This document shows positions 13,316 to 23,301 of a stretch of 64,000 nt of DNA, piece by piece. A model generated the notes under the pieces. The model did no database searches. It saw only the letters and a list, made by a program, of their open reading frames with translations, and was not told where the DNA came from. The stretch is from Nephrotoma appendiculata. Taxonomy: Eukaryota; Arthropoda; Insecta; Diptera; Tipulidae. The stretch covers positions 7,583,400-7,647,399 of the forward strand of contig OX371224.1 of NCBI GenBank assembly GCA_947310385.1, in the 5' to 3' direction. Each line of letters starts with the position of its first letter. The first letter of the stretch is position 1. The translations under genes and the position numbers were made by a program.

Positions 13316-14854
13316 CAGTGATAGACATTCGTATAAACGCATTAATTTTCCCCCCTTTAACTATTTATTTCTTCGCTGTTCTTTCTCGATCAATTGTTTT
13401 TTTATTATAGTTTATTGTTTGTCTAACGGGAACTTGCCTGCACTAAAAACAAAATAACAGTACGGCGAAATATACAAAATAAAACAAAAAATCTTCTAGC
13501 AGTCAGTATTTGTAGAGACATTCGTTTAAACGCAGTACGTGAAAAGTGATTTTTTTAATTTAGTTTTAGTTTATTTCTAATTTTTTCATACATATTCAAA
13601 GGTAATTAATTACATACAGTAATTTGGTATTTTGTTAAAAAAGTCATTTTAAGGACTGTTTTTTAGCAATGTTTAAAGGTAATCGTTTAACTGACGGGGA
13701 TCAGTTATCGATAAAAATATATAAGGGAGAAGGATATTTCAAACGGCAAACTGGAAAAAAAATTGGGCGATCTGAAAGCGAAAAGGCCCAAATTATGGTG
13801 TAAAAGCCCAAACAAAAGGCCGGATCTCAGCGCGTCAAACTGGTCAAATTCGACATGAGGCTATTCGAAATCGGCTGTCTTGCAAAGAGATAAGGAGAAT
13901 TTGGACCTTCCTGCGACGATTCTACACATTACCCGTATTTTGAGAAGTTCACCAAACATTAAATGGAGAAAATTGAGAAATAAACCGCGTTTAACTGCCG
14001 TGCATAAGGAGAGCCGTCTCAAATTTGCTTATAAATACATATCGTGGACAATAGATTGGCGAAAGGTGTTTTTTTCTGACGAGAAAAAGTTTAACCTCGA
14101 TGGTCCTGATTGCTACAGTTGCTACTGACGTAATTTGAAAGAACATGGCGTCATCAGGTCGAAACGTAACTTTGGTGGAGGGAGCATAATGATATGGGGA
14201 GCCTTTTCTTACTACGCAAAGCTTCCCATCTGATTCATAACGACCCGGATTAGCTCCCGTATGTACATAGATTTTTTGGAAGATGTTCTACTTAGTTACC
14301 TTGACGGTATTGATCACGAAAATTGTATATTCCAGCAGGATAATGCGTCTATCCATATGTTATATGAATCCAAACAGTGGTTTCGCGAGAAAAAACAGCC
14401 CTCTTCTTGAATGGCCAGCTTGCAGTCCTGACTGCAATCCTATCGAAAACCTTTGGGGTATCCTGGGTGCCAAGGTCTATGCAAATGGTCCGCAATTTGA
14501 TAATGTTAATGACTTGAAAAGTGCCATCCGTGATTGTTGGGCGAAAATTTATCTAGTAACACTGAAAAACTTAGTAAATAGTGGGGTCATACAAAATATT
14601 AAATAAATAAAAAACCAAATTTTTTCTTACTGGTGTTTTAATTATCTCGAGTGCGTTTATACGAATGTCTACCTAAATTTTAGGTTTTTTTAATTTTACT
14701 AAAGTCAAATATTATAACTGTCATTAATTTATTATCTTAACTACTTATCTTAGATGAAATAGACAATTTAAGTCAATTGGAAATAATTAGATAGGTCTGG
14801 TCGTAGAATTATAATAAAAAAAATATAGTGCGTTTATACGAATGTCTATCACTG
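13316..14854. mobile_element. Tc1-type DNA transposon with IR/DR ends
   Basis: The perfect terminal inverted repeats begin CAGTGATAGACATTCG at 13316 and end at 14854, flanked by TA at 13314-13315 and 14855-14856. A second inward copy of the core motif lies near each end: GACATTCGTTTAAACGCA near 13516 and TGCGTTTATACGAATGTCTA near 14652. That is the inner/outer repeat arrangement of IR/DR Tc1 elements. At 1539 bp it is full length. The encoded transposase is broken, so the copy is dead but could be mobilised in trans if its ends are intact. Confidence 0.9.
13669..14606 (+). pseudogene. Tc1 transposase, broken
   Basis: The frame opens with ATG at 13669 and a helix-turn-helix segment containing KKIGRSESEKAQ, then hits a TAA at about 13801. 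Other frames continue with RLKFAYKYISWTIDWRKV and FFSDEKKFNLDGPD at about 14068-14107 (first Asp of the DDE triad), FGGGSIMIWGAFS at about 14172-14207, FQQDNAS at about 14331-14349 (second Asp) and SPDCNPIENLWGILG at about 14430-14470 (the final acidic residue, Glu of NPIENLW). Stops and frameshifts separate these pieces, at 14126-14128 and near 14232, 14350 and 14407 among others. The order and spacing fit the DD34E Tc1 family at about 310 residues. Confidence 0.85.
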
Positions 14855-15089
14855 TAAATATTTACGCAAATATTTTGAAAATAAAAATTTAGTCAAATAT
14901 ATAGTAAAATATTAAAAAACCAAAAGAAATATAAGCAATACGTGAATTGTGAAATAAATAAAAGCAAATTTAGAACAAGGACATTAATATTTAGACTAGT
15001 GTGACTGCAGCTGCAGTTCTTTTAGTAAGCCAGCGTCCAAAGATTGCGCCCGCAGAAACAAGAAAAAAAGAAAGGAAAAAAGATCGTAG

Positions 15090-15913
15090 ATGGTGGTCTG
15101 TCCAATTTTATTAGAGGAAAATCGTAACTCGCATGAAGCCCAAGTATTATTAAGTGAGATGCGATTAAACGATCAAGAATCATTTTGTAATTTTACTCGA
15201 ACGTGTCCAGCCACTTTCGATAAATTATTATATTATGTCGGCCCACAAATGATAAAGTCGAATACAATAAGAACTTCGATTCCTCCTTCGAAAAAATTAG
15301 AGTTAACTTTAAGGTAAATATTAATGGGTGTTTATAATTCATTCAAAACACAAACTTAATTATTATTCGTTCTCTAATAAGTATCTTGCCAGCGGAGACA
15401 GTAAAGCTTTCGTCAGTTATGCTTTTCGACTGGGGAAATCAATAACTTGTGTTGCGATACAGGACACATTGAATGCCATTTGGCTAATTTTAAAAGAAAA
15501 GTCTCTACCCGCTTCAACGAAAGCTACGTGATTGGAAACAACTGAAGGGTTCAACCAGCGATGAAACTTTCCCAACTGCTATTGATGGGAAACTAATCCG
15601 AATAGTTGTGGGTATAAGTAATCCAATGAAGAGACGTACAGAATTGTTATGTTTTGCATTATTTTTAGGCACCACCTCATTCAGGATCAGAGGTTTTCAA
15701 TTATAAAAACTACTTTTCTACAATTTTATTGGCGATATGTGACCATCGATACCGGTTTTTGACAATTGATATAGGCGCCCACGGACGGCAAAGTAACGGG
15801 GGTATTTCATAATTTCCAAATGGGCAAACAGTTTTTTAACGGTGTTATGGATATACCTGATTCAAATGAAATTTTTGCAGGTACTCTACTATTTATTGGG
15901 AGATGAAGCGTTC
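15090..15913 (+). pseudogene. Harbinger transposase remnant, second family
   Basis: Pieces in three frames follow the Harbinger order: SFCNFTRTCPATFDKLLYYV and PPSKKLELTLR (15180-15314), YLASGDSKAFVSYAFRLGKS (from 15382), LNAIWLILKEKSLP, then TAIDGK at about 15579-15595 with the first catalytic Asp, then DHRYRFLTIDIGAHGRQSNG at about 15742-15800. LLFIGDEAFG at about 15890-15915 probably marks the second Asp region. After that the similarity ends abruptly and the C-terminal catalytic Glu part is missing. It is clearly a different family from the transposase at 3975-5457. It is not functional. Confidence 0.8.
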
Positions 15914-16005
15914 GGTTAGTAAATAAACTGTATATTGGTATATTTTATTTTATTTTAAAATGTGCGGGATTTAAACCTTTTTTTTCTTATCTCTGCAATA
16001 CGCCG

Positions 16006-16470
16006 TTACCAGCCAATTCGGGGACGCACGGCTATAAGTACGCTTTTTATCACCATCTGCACATTGCATAGCTCCATACTGGCCCAGCCAGCTACAGTGA
16101 GATTTCGCACATGCCTCGATGTTAGCATCACACTGTCTAACTGACGCAAGATGGAACTGTTTTTGGGGGTGAATTGTTTATGCCTCGGTGTTTTTGCCAA
16201 TGAACATTTATACCGGGTATATTGGTCCTTCTGGTATTTAAATGCATCTTTTAACACATTAATTTGCAGTTCGCCAAACTTTGGGGTTAGCTCTTCCACT
16301 ATTTCAGCCCACAACTTGTTGATTATGCTTGGACTTCGTTGTTGCACTGGCAAACAATATTCAAATAAAGGTGGTCGATTAGAAACGTAATTAAGTAGTA
16401 CTTCGACCAATTCATTCAGGCCCGATTCCTGTCGACTGCAATTTTTGCCTCTCATCTTAAAATGATTCAT
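16006..16470 (-). pseudogene. Harbinger accessory protein, MADF-like, probably incomplete
   Basis: This open frame of 154 codons contains ELVEVLLNYVSNRPPLFEYC, then INKLWAEIVEEL, then LKDAFKYQKDQYTRYK. That follows the MADF pattern of a hydrophobic start, an RPxLF/W box, a central W and a basic helix. It lies convergent to the transposase remnant of the same element, as in the first Harbinger. The C-terminal third (from about GWASMELC) may have run into other sequence because the neighbouring transposase is also cut off here. I call it a remnant because no intact element surrounds it, though the ORF itself has no stop. Confidence 0.6.
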
Positions 16471-16665
16471 TTAAATATTCAATTTCAGAATAATTCATTT
16501 TATTTGGTTATTAATTTCCGAAATATTTTTGAGCACATCTTAATAAACTCAATTGAAAAATATTTGTGACAATTTTTACATTTCGTATTTATTTACAAAA
16601 AAATATCGAAAAAGTTTTATTAACATATAAGTTTTTATATCGGATTGGTGGATTTCCTTACTAAT

Positions 16666-17663
16666 GGGTGAAGTGAATAAAAAAAAGTAAATACTTTTTT
16701 CAAGTAAATACTACCGAGTTAGTGAATAAAACTTACTAGTAAAGTTTAAAGCAAGTACTTACTAATTTAACCAAAAATTTTCCAGCATTTACTTAAAATT
16801 ATGTGAATAAAGTTTACCTTCTACTTTTACATGACATTTCAACACTTGAAAAATACAAGTAAAGTAGATAGCAACTTTTAATGGTAAAAATGAGTAATTT
16901 TTATGAGTTAGAAATAATTTAAGGGAAAAAAACTATCGTCCGCGTCAACATTGTTTAGACAATTATAAAAACATTTTGCGGTTTGCACATGAAAATGTTT
17001 AAAGGTTATGTGATGTACTTTTAAGTTGAGATGAAAATGAAACCACGCGGTGGTACAATAAACAAAAACTAAAAAATGGAAATTTTTTACGCTGCTTGAG
17101 TGAAGAGAGGGTGTGCATAGAACTTCAGACCAAATATTTTCTGAAGTGGTAGATAACGTGATTGCAAATACCACATGAATTTGTAGTATTCGCCAAAACT
17201 GATCGAGAAATGATTCCCGCAAAAGATTTATATTTGAAAAAGTTTAAGATAGCGAACGTTATTGGGCACTTGACTACACACACTTTGAGATTTTGAATCA
17301 TTGCCTCTTCCTTTGCCTTTTTTTAGCACGCATTTCTCTTGTACAATTTCCACTTCGAATACATCCATTTTTATACATAAGCAAATTTAAATAATTATAT
17401 ATGTATGCAAATTATCACTGACATTTTAATAATAAAAAAATATGTAGTACTGGTATGTCACTTCAATCACAATATTTTTGAAATTAAATTTCTTCAAAGT
17501 AAATACTAGGAAAAGTTTATATTGAAATGTCTAAAAAGTAAATACTTTGAATATTTTCCAGTTGATACTTTAAAGTAAAAGATTATTCACACAAATCTGG
17601 TCATTTACTTTTACTTAAAAGGAAAAAAGTTTGAAGTAAATACTTTTTTTATTCACTTCGCTC
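16666..17663. mobile_element. Unidentified ~1-kb element with GAAGTGAATAAA inverted ends
   Basis: The left end GGGTGAAGTGAATAAAAAAA is matched in inverted orientation by the right end (GAGCGAAGTGAATAAAAAAA read inward from 17663). Next to both ends AAGTAAATACTT-like motifs recur many times (about 16685-16770 and 17500-17650), a subterminal repeat pattern. AAT occurs directly outside both ends (16663-16665 and 17664-17666), a possible 3-bp duplication. The interior has a short minus-strand ORF (17228-17368). No superfamily was recognised. Confidence 0.55.
17228..17368 (-). CDS. Short ORF inside the unidentified element
   Basis: ATG at 17368 opens a 46-residue frame starting MDVFEVEIVQEKCVLKKGKG and rich in Lys, Ser and Gln. 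It ends at a TAA at 17228-17230. Its composition is less AT-biased than the surroundings and it occupies the middle of a terminal-repeat element, so it may be the N-terminus of a lost element protein or the first exon of one. No family is recognised. It could equally be chance. Confidence 0.25.
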   Translation of the reverse strand: MDVFEVEIVQEKCVLKKGKGRGNDSKSQSVCSQVPNNVRYLKLFQI

Positions 17664-17751
17664 AATATCGTGAAGAAAACAACAACAAAAAATTGAAATC
17701 ACAAAACAACGCTGGAAACAACGAAGCAACAACCTTGTGAATCACGCCTTA

Positions 17752-18130
17752 CATCTAGTACGTATGTGAAACTAAGGTGAACTCATAAATTTTATTCCCG
17801 TGTTTCGACCAAAATTGGATCCCAGGCACACTGAATGTTCGGAATTAAACTTCATACTTAAACTTTTCCCATAAATTGGGAGATTCTTGAGGAATTTATT
17901 GCAAATCTGTGTACCAGAAGAATTAAAGAATCAAAAAATTTAAATCAATTTAAAGATTAAGTTTTCAACCGACCCAGCTTGTTGGTTTTCTGAAATTTAA
18001 CCAGGAATAATGATTTATGATTATTCATGTTTCACTTAAAGTCCGGTAAGTTTAAGTTTTCGCTTTCAAAATCAAGAAAAGTGTATTGGAGATCTATGTA
18101 TACATTCGTGGTAAAAGGAAGTCGAGTGTT
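17752..18130 (+). repeat. Dispersed repeat family, copy 2
   Basis: The segment from about 17925 to 18130 shares an ordered series of blocks with 34250-34470: GAAGATTAA, TTTTCAACC, GTTGGTTTT, AATAATGATTT, CGGTAAGTTTAA, GTGGTAAAAG. The part before it (17800-17900) shares AACTTCATACTTAAA and AAATTGGGAGA with copies near 12690 and 32470. These look like diverged copies of one longer repeat. No protein motif was seen. Confidence 0.6.
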
Positions 18131-20523
18131 GGCCACAATGCTTTCAAAATTCGTTAACAAAAAAGATACATATAGGACATAAGATATTTTTTCTAATTAT
18201 GTAAATTATACAGATGACTACAAAGTACTTTGTTGTGAATGAGCAAGTCTTGTTTAAAATGGAATAGGTTGGATGTAGGGGATTTTTAAAAACAAATTGT
18301 GTTAGTATTAAGCCACAAATAGGCAACAACTAAATATATAAATTATATGTTTGACTTTTATGACAATTAGAAAGACATTCAGGTGGCGCGATTTTTGCCA
18401 CTATGCCCGTTTACCTTAAATTTTTTGTAATAAGGAAAATGACGCGAATTTTCAATAAAACGTTACGTTTAAACAAACGCGATACAACAATAGTTCCTTT
18501 GATATAAAACGTTTTAAAATCCGATGCTAAATTGGAACAGGGGATCCAGAAATACTATATTTATTGCATCTATTTATTTTGTAAAGTTTTTATTCACTGT
18601 CGGAGCTATTTTCATTGGAATTGGAAATCGCCATACTTTACTGAAATCAAAAAGATTTTCCAATAATTTTTAATCTGTAAATTTCCGATACATCGTACTT
18701 AAATCGAGTACATCATCCACAAAAATTTTTTTCGAGTGTGACGAGCAGAACATTACAATGCGGATACAAAAATAACAATAAGTTTTGTAATTTTATTGCT
18801 GCATTTTATGGATTTGAAAATGCATAATTTTCAAAATACAATCAAATTTCCCAAATCGTCACAATCCAATTCTATTGTAATGGGTTTTTGTTATATTTAT
18901 GTACGGATAATTATGCCATTGATATGTTTAACATCAAATCTAATGGCGTATTATAAATGTCAAATTACAATAATAATTCAATATAATAAAATGATGGTTT
19001 TAAATTTTTTATATGCAATAACATTCATCATACTGAAGCATAATTTGCCAATCTCGTGTACAGCAGCATCACATTTCATTTTACAATTTTAATTATAAAA
19101 AAAAAATCGTTGATCATACGTAAAATCATAAAAAACATTTTATACGGATGAAAACCATATAAAAAGGATTTTTGACGAGTGCATATTAACGATATTAAAA
19201 TTATTATGATTATTGACGGTAATAAATTAAAATATAATAAAATGTATGTGTTTTTTAACAGGTGATTTAAGAATTAAATACTGGGAATATTCTGCCGTCC
19301 CAAAATTGTTATCATCATCGTTACAATATTATTGCGACATGGTACATTCATAAAAAATTATGATTATATTTTTTATATTGAATTTTTATTGTATTATATA
19401 TACATAAATTCATTCATTGTAGATAATGGCTAATAAAAGACGGGAGTGTTTCAAGCACACAGATGCCGCTGCCACCTAAATATGTATTATCTTGAAATGG
19501 TTTTGCGTTAAAAAAAATTATTTAAATTTAATGCATTTTGAATTAATACTCGAAAAGACACCCAAAAATAAAAATCATCCACTTGACGAAATAAAATCCT
19601 CAGCAACCAGCGACAAAATGAAAATTTATTTTCAAATTCACACCATAAGGTAATTTGTATAAAGGAGACATAATGGACAAGGAAGCAGCTATGTAGTATC
19701 CATGGCAAAAACTTGTACCCCAAAAAATTGTTCGAATCGCTTTTCGCGTTTTGTACTCTGCTGCAATTTTTCCACTCCAACTGTAATAAATAACCCAAAA
19801 CAAAAAAAAAACTTTTTGTACTTTTTTTTTAAATAAAAAAAAGTTGAGTAAAAAAGCTCTAAATAGAATAAAAACAATTTTTTAAATAATTTAATGGTAG
19901 GATAATCATATAATTTAACCAACAAAAAATATTTTATTTTATTTATATGGATATGTTCGTATGTACATTTTCGTTTGAAGTACAACACGAATGTGAGTTT
20001 TTTTTAAACTATTTATGTTTATAACTACTGACTGTATACTCTGTGAGTACATATTAATTAAAAATTAAATAAAAATAAAAAATTTACGCTGAATAAATTT
20101 TTTTATGGTTCGTTCCAACTTCTTGTTGTCGTTTCCATTTTAAATTAATTATTTACAATTTTCTTCTATTTTAATACTATGGTTTGGTAAACTAATTTTA
20201 TAACGGTTTATAGCGTATATTTCGTATTTTTTAAGTTATGCAAGCTTTTTATATTTATCTATCTCAACTCCTGAAAAAACCTCAAACCCAGTATTAAATG
20301 GGATAAATATGCAAATTAAAATAAATAAATAAAACAAAAAAGATTTAAGCTCATGATATCTTTAAATAAAAAAATATTTTTTCGTTCACGAAAAAAAAAA
20401 AAAAAAAAATGAAAATCTGGTTAAAGATTTTCTCTTGATTCATGATTTGCAAAAGTGGTTTTCATTTTACTGCAAGTAATGATATATGTTTTTATAACGT
20501 ATATATGATCTCAAGTGCAACAT
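18131..20523. other. AT-rich non-coding DNA
   Basis: No recognisable coding sequence. Overlapping open frames around 19500-19990 consist of AT-rich low-complexity residues (Phe, Lys, Tyr, Leu) and are judged spurious. A poly-A run lies near 20391-20409. Confidence 0.5.
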
Positions 20524-20682
20524 AGGCTGTGTGCCAAACTTAAGGTAAATCGTTTACTACGGTAAAAGCCGGTTTTAGGACAGATATTTCAATCAGTTTG
20601 CCATAGAGTTTTTGAAAAATAATTGAATTTACCGAAAAATTTACCTAAAATTGACTTTTACCTTAAGTTTGGCACACAGCCT
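20524..20682. mobile_element. Small MITE with 26-bp inverted ends
   Basis: AGGCTGTGTGCCAAACTTAA at 20524 begins a 26-bp perfect arm whose complement ends at 20682. The whole element is 159 bp and foldable, with inner partial pairing (TTTACC..GGTAAA). It is non-coding. The flanks (cata / ttag) do not show a clear duplication. Confidence 0.75.
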
Positions 20683-20989
20683 TAGTCTTTATTTTTGAAT
20701 TGAACGAGGTCAAGCGTTTGGAGTTTGAACTGTGTGTATTTAAATGAATTTATTCTGTAGTATGCATAACATAAATTATTTCAATGACCTATGCCTTTTT
20801 TTGATTCTAAATTGAATTGAATTTTCAATTTTGTATTTACATTTTATTAATCAATTCCTTCTTTGCTTCATTGAATTCCTTCATTCTCATTGAATGCTAC
20901 ACGTTTATATCGTATAATAAACAAATAATTTCTTAGAGCGCCCGAACGGTGGTGTGTGATCTAAAATGATATTGTCAAATGTTGTGGTT

Positions 20990-22310
20990 TTGGGTGATAT
21001 CTTGAGACCAGTACTGGTCCTCTTCGTTTCCTACAGTAAAAAACATTTGGAAAAACCAAATCGAATTTTGAGGATGCTAATTTGCTATGGGGAATGGTGT
21101 AAATTTCGGTAAAATAGGTTTCTAATGAAAAATTTCATAAAACAATACGAGAGTGGTTAGAGATGCTGTATAAGACAGCATCAATTTGCAGCAGAAAATA
21201 ATAGATTTTGCTTGTTTTTTTCATTTTATACCTCTTTTCACAAAATAAACATTTCGGCGAAATAAAATCTTAAAAGTATTCCTTAAATTGGCAAATTGAT
21301 TAACCTCCGAATTTTTTTTTGTTTTTTTTTTAAATTTAGCAATTTAGGTTTCTAGATTAATTTGGGATTGAAACATAAATTTTAGGTGAAGTTCTGGTAT
21401 TTCAAAGAAATTCTTTTATTTGACTATGCAGGTGAGAATTCGGCTTATTCTTAATCCATAGTTGTGAAATTTCCATTGCCGGTCTATGTTGTAATTCTAA
21501 TTTGTATTTTGAACCAGCTGGTGAAATAAGTCAATGGGCGCTTCTCGTCTACTTCTTTACAAATAAATATAATAGTTGTGCGGGGTTGAATTTTGGATGG
21601 GAAGCTTGAGAATCGAATAAGAAATCGTGATACTAGATGATGAAGATATCGTGTACTGTGCGCTAGGTATAGTATTTTGATTTTTTGCGGTCAAATGATT
21701 TTGTTTCAGGTTATAGCTAATATCTTAAAAACTCCCACAAGTATAACCAAAACTTCTGATTGTTTTCCAATAACGACGTTCATACTGAGACTACATTGTA
21801 AATTTTGGAAAATTTATCCGTTTGAATTTTTACTATATTTTCTAGATTTTCTGCAGCCATTAAAGTTGTTTTCAGTTTTTATTCAGTTCACAAATATCTC
21901 AAAAGCTTCTACTAGTACCAATGCTGTCGGTTGTTTTTCTAGTAGCCTAGGTCATTATGTCCTACATTCTTAAAATATGATTAATTTTGGGAACATTTTA
22001 TTTGGTAGAATTTTCACTATAATTTTTCGATTTTTACGGCCATATACGGCCACTCTTACATTCTGGAAAATATCTCAAAATCTCCAACAAGTAACCAATG
22101 CTTTCGGTGGTTTTTCTTATAGCTAAGGTGAATTTGTGAACAATTTTTGGTTGGAAATCCGGATTTTGTGGGGGTTATCTTGACATGCGACTACGGTTAA
22201 TTTTCTAATAAAAAATTTGCAAAAAGGAATACGTGAGTTGTTGGAGCGTATAACTACAATAAAAAATTTAGAATTCATAAAATGTTTCAATATTTTGAAA
22301 TAAATTGTTT
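20990..22310. repeat. Decayed tandem repeat, ~175-bp period
   Basis: Three diverged units show the same ordered blocks, gattttttgcggtcaaatg, then TATCTYAAAA with an acaag or ctag block, then a ttctgattgttttc-like block. The TATCT cores start at 21721, 21895 and 22071, so the spacing is 174-176 bp. A further pair of longer similar segments lies at about 21118-21180 and 22203-22260 (TTTCTAATRAAAAATTT.. followed by AATACGWGAG..GTTRGAG). This looks like an old satellite-like array. There is no coding content. Confidence 0.5.
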
Positions 22311-22716
22311 CTCTGAAAATTTTAAAGTGTGGAAGAAAATATTATTATAGATTATAAAAACAAATCCGAAATAAAACAAATCCGAAATAAAACAAACAAC
22401 TCGAGTAGATAGGCGCACAATAAACTAAGTGAGGAACAACTAGCGATCGAATTAACTTAAGTTTAAAAGGAGTGTAACTTTCATGAGACCACAGGTTCCT
22501 AAGCGTAGCATAAATTTTAGTGCAAATATGATTGACATGATTGTCCCAATTTAGCTGACTATTCACTATTAGACCAAGGTCTCTAACTTTGTTCACTATT
22601 TCAATTCTGTTGCCATGTACCATTATGTCAGAAGACATGAGACTCTGTAACAATCGTTTATTGCAAGTTATGAACATGGCTTTAGATTTCCCCGGATTAA
22701 TGTTAATTAGGTTGTT

Positions 22717-23301
22717 TTGGAGAGTATCCATATTTTAGCGCACTTTTATCACTGAGTTTAATATTTGTTATTAAATAATAAAATATTTATTTATTTTCTT
22801 AAAGTGATAATATTTTTTATTTATTTTTTAAAAAAGGACTAGTTTCGAGCACATACGCTCTTTGTCAACTTAATAAAATATTCTAATTATATAATCATTT
22901 CGTGCGGCTATTTATAATCATCTCGTACAAGCAGTTGTATGGCATTTTGTCATTTAGTAGCAGGTGATTGTGTTTGTGCTTATATATCCCCATTTCCTCT
23001 AACCTGTTCAGTCTATCTCCTTTCTTTAATCTGTGTAATACCTGTAGATTTTCTGTGTAATTTGTATATGTATGTTGTGCTTCGGTTAAGTGAAGTGCGT
23101 ATTTAGATTTTATGTTTTGTTTTCCTATTTCTTTTACATGTTCAGAAAATCTGGTTACAAAATTCATTTTCTATAATTAGAATATTTTACCAAGTTGACA
23201 AAGAGCGTATGTGCTCGAAACTAGTCCTTTTCTAAAAAATAAATAAAAAATATTATCACTTTAAGAAAATAAATAAATATTTTATTATTTAATAACAAAT
23301 A
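22717..23301 (-). mobile_element. Penelope-like retroelement 3' copy with inverted terminal repeats
   Basis: The insertion is flanked by a perfect 14-bp duplication, TTAATTAGGTTGTT, at 22703-22716 and 23302-23315, and cuts the host RT frame at NNLININPGK. Its ends are inverted repeats of about 130 bp (about 22758-22888 and 23170-23301), nearly identical, containing GGACTAGTTTCGAGCACATA. A 41-bp unique extension (22717-22757) lies outside one repeat. Between the repeats is the end of a GIY-YIG endonuclease ORF. Severely 5'-truncated copies with LTR-like repeats in inverted orientation, plus a short extra extension at one end, are known features of Penelope-like elements. Confidence 0.72.
22895..23167 (-). 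pseudogene. Penelope-like GIY-YIG endonuclease C-terminus
   Basis: This open frame of 90 codons contains TRFSEHVKEIGKQNIKSKYA, HLTEAQHTYTN and a segment ending LNRLEEMGIYKHK. It matches the C-terminal part of the GIY-YIG domain of Penelope-like elements, where RFKEH..SK(Y/F)AxH and a late LExxxIY block are typical. The catalytic GIY and YIG motifs themselves, and the whole reverse transcriptase, are absent, so it is a fragment. The frame is open to its own stop at 22895-22897, suggesting a fairly recent insertion. Confidence 0.68.

Larger units (their letters stand above)
12868..17748. mobile_element. Second PIF/Harbinger element, carrying nested insertions
   Basis: The left end (ggcttCATTCACAAGGTTGTT at 12868) is repeated in inverted form at the right end (AACAACCTTGTGAATcacgcc ending 17748). 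Next to the ends, motifs such as ACTAACACAATTGTGTGG recur (12952 and 13158), a subterminal repeat pattern. Inside are a Harbinger transposase remnant (15090-15913, plus strand) and a MADF-type accessory ORF (16006-16470, minus strand), the same two-gene convergent layout as the element at 3753-6771. It is interrupted by a Tc1 element (13316-14854) and an unidentified TIR element (16666-17663). The flanking trinucleotides differ (AAA versus TTA), so a TWA duplication is not preserved or the ends are a few bases off. Confidence 0.62.

Noticed and set aside
18796..19092. ORF of 98 codons with a hydrophobic middle
   Set aside because: Low-complexity AT-rich frame without support from codon bias or homology.
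19508..19988. Cluster of three overlapping minus-strand ORFs
   Set aside because: AT-rich composition (Phe, Lys, Tyr), no family, no splice consistency.
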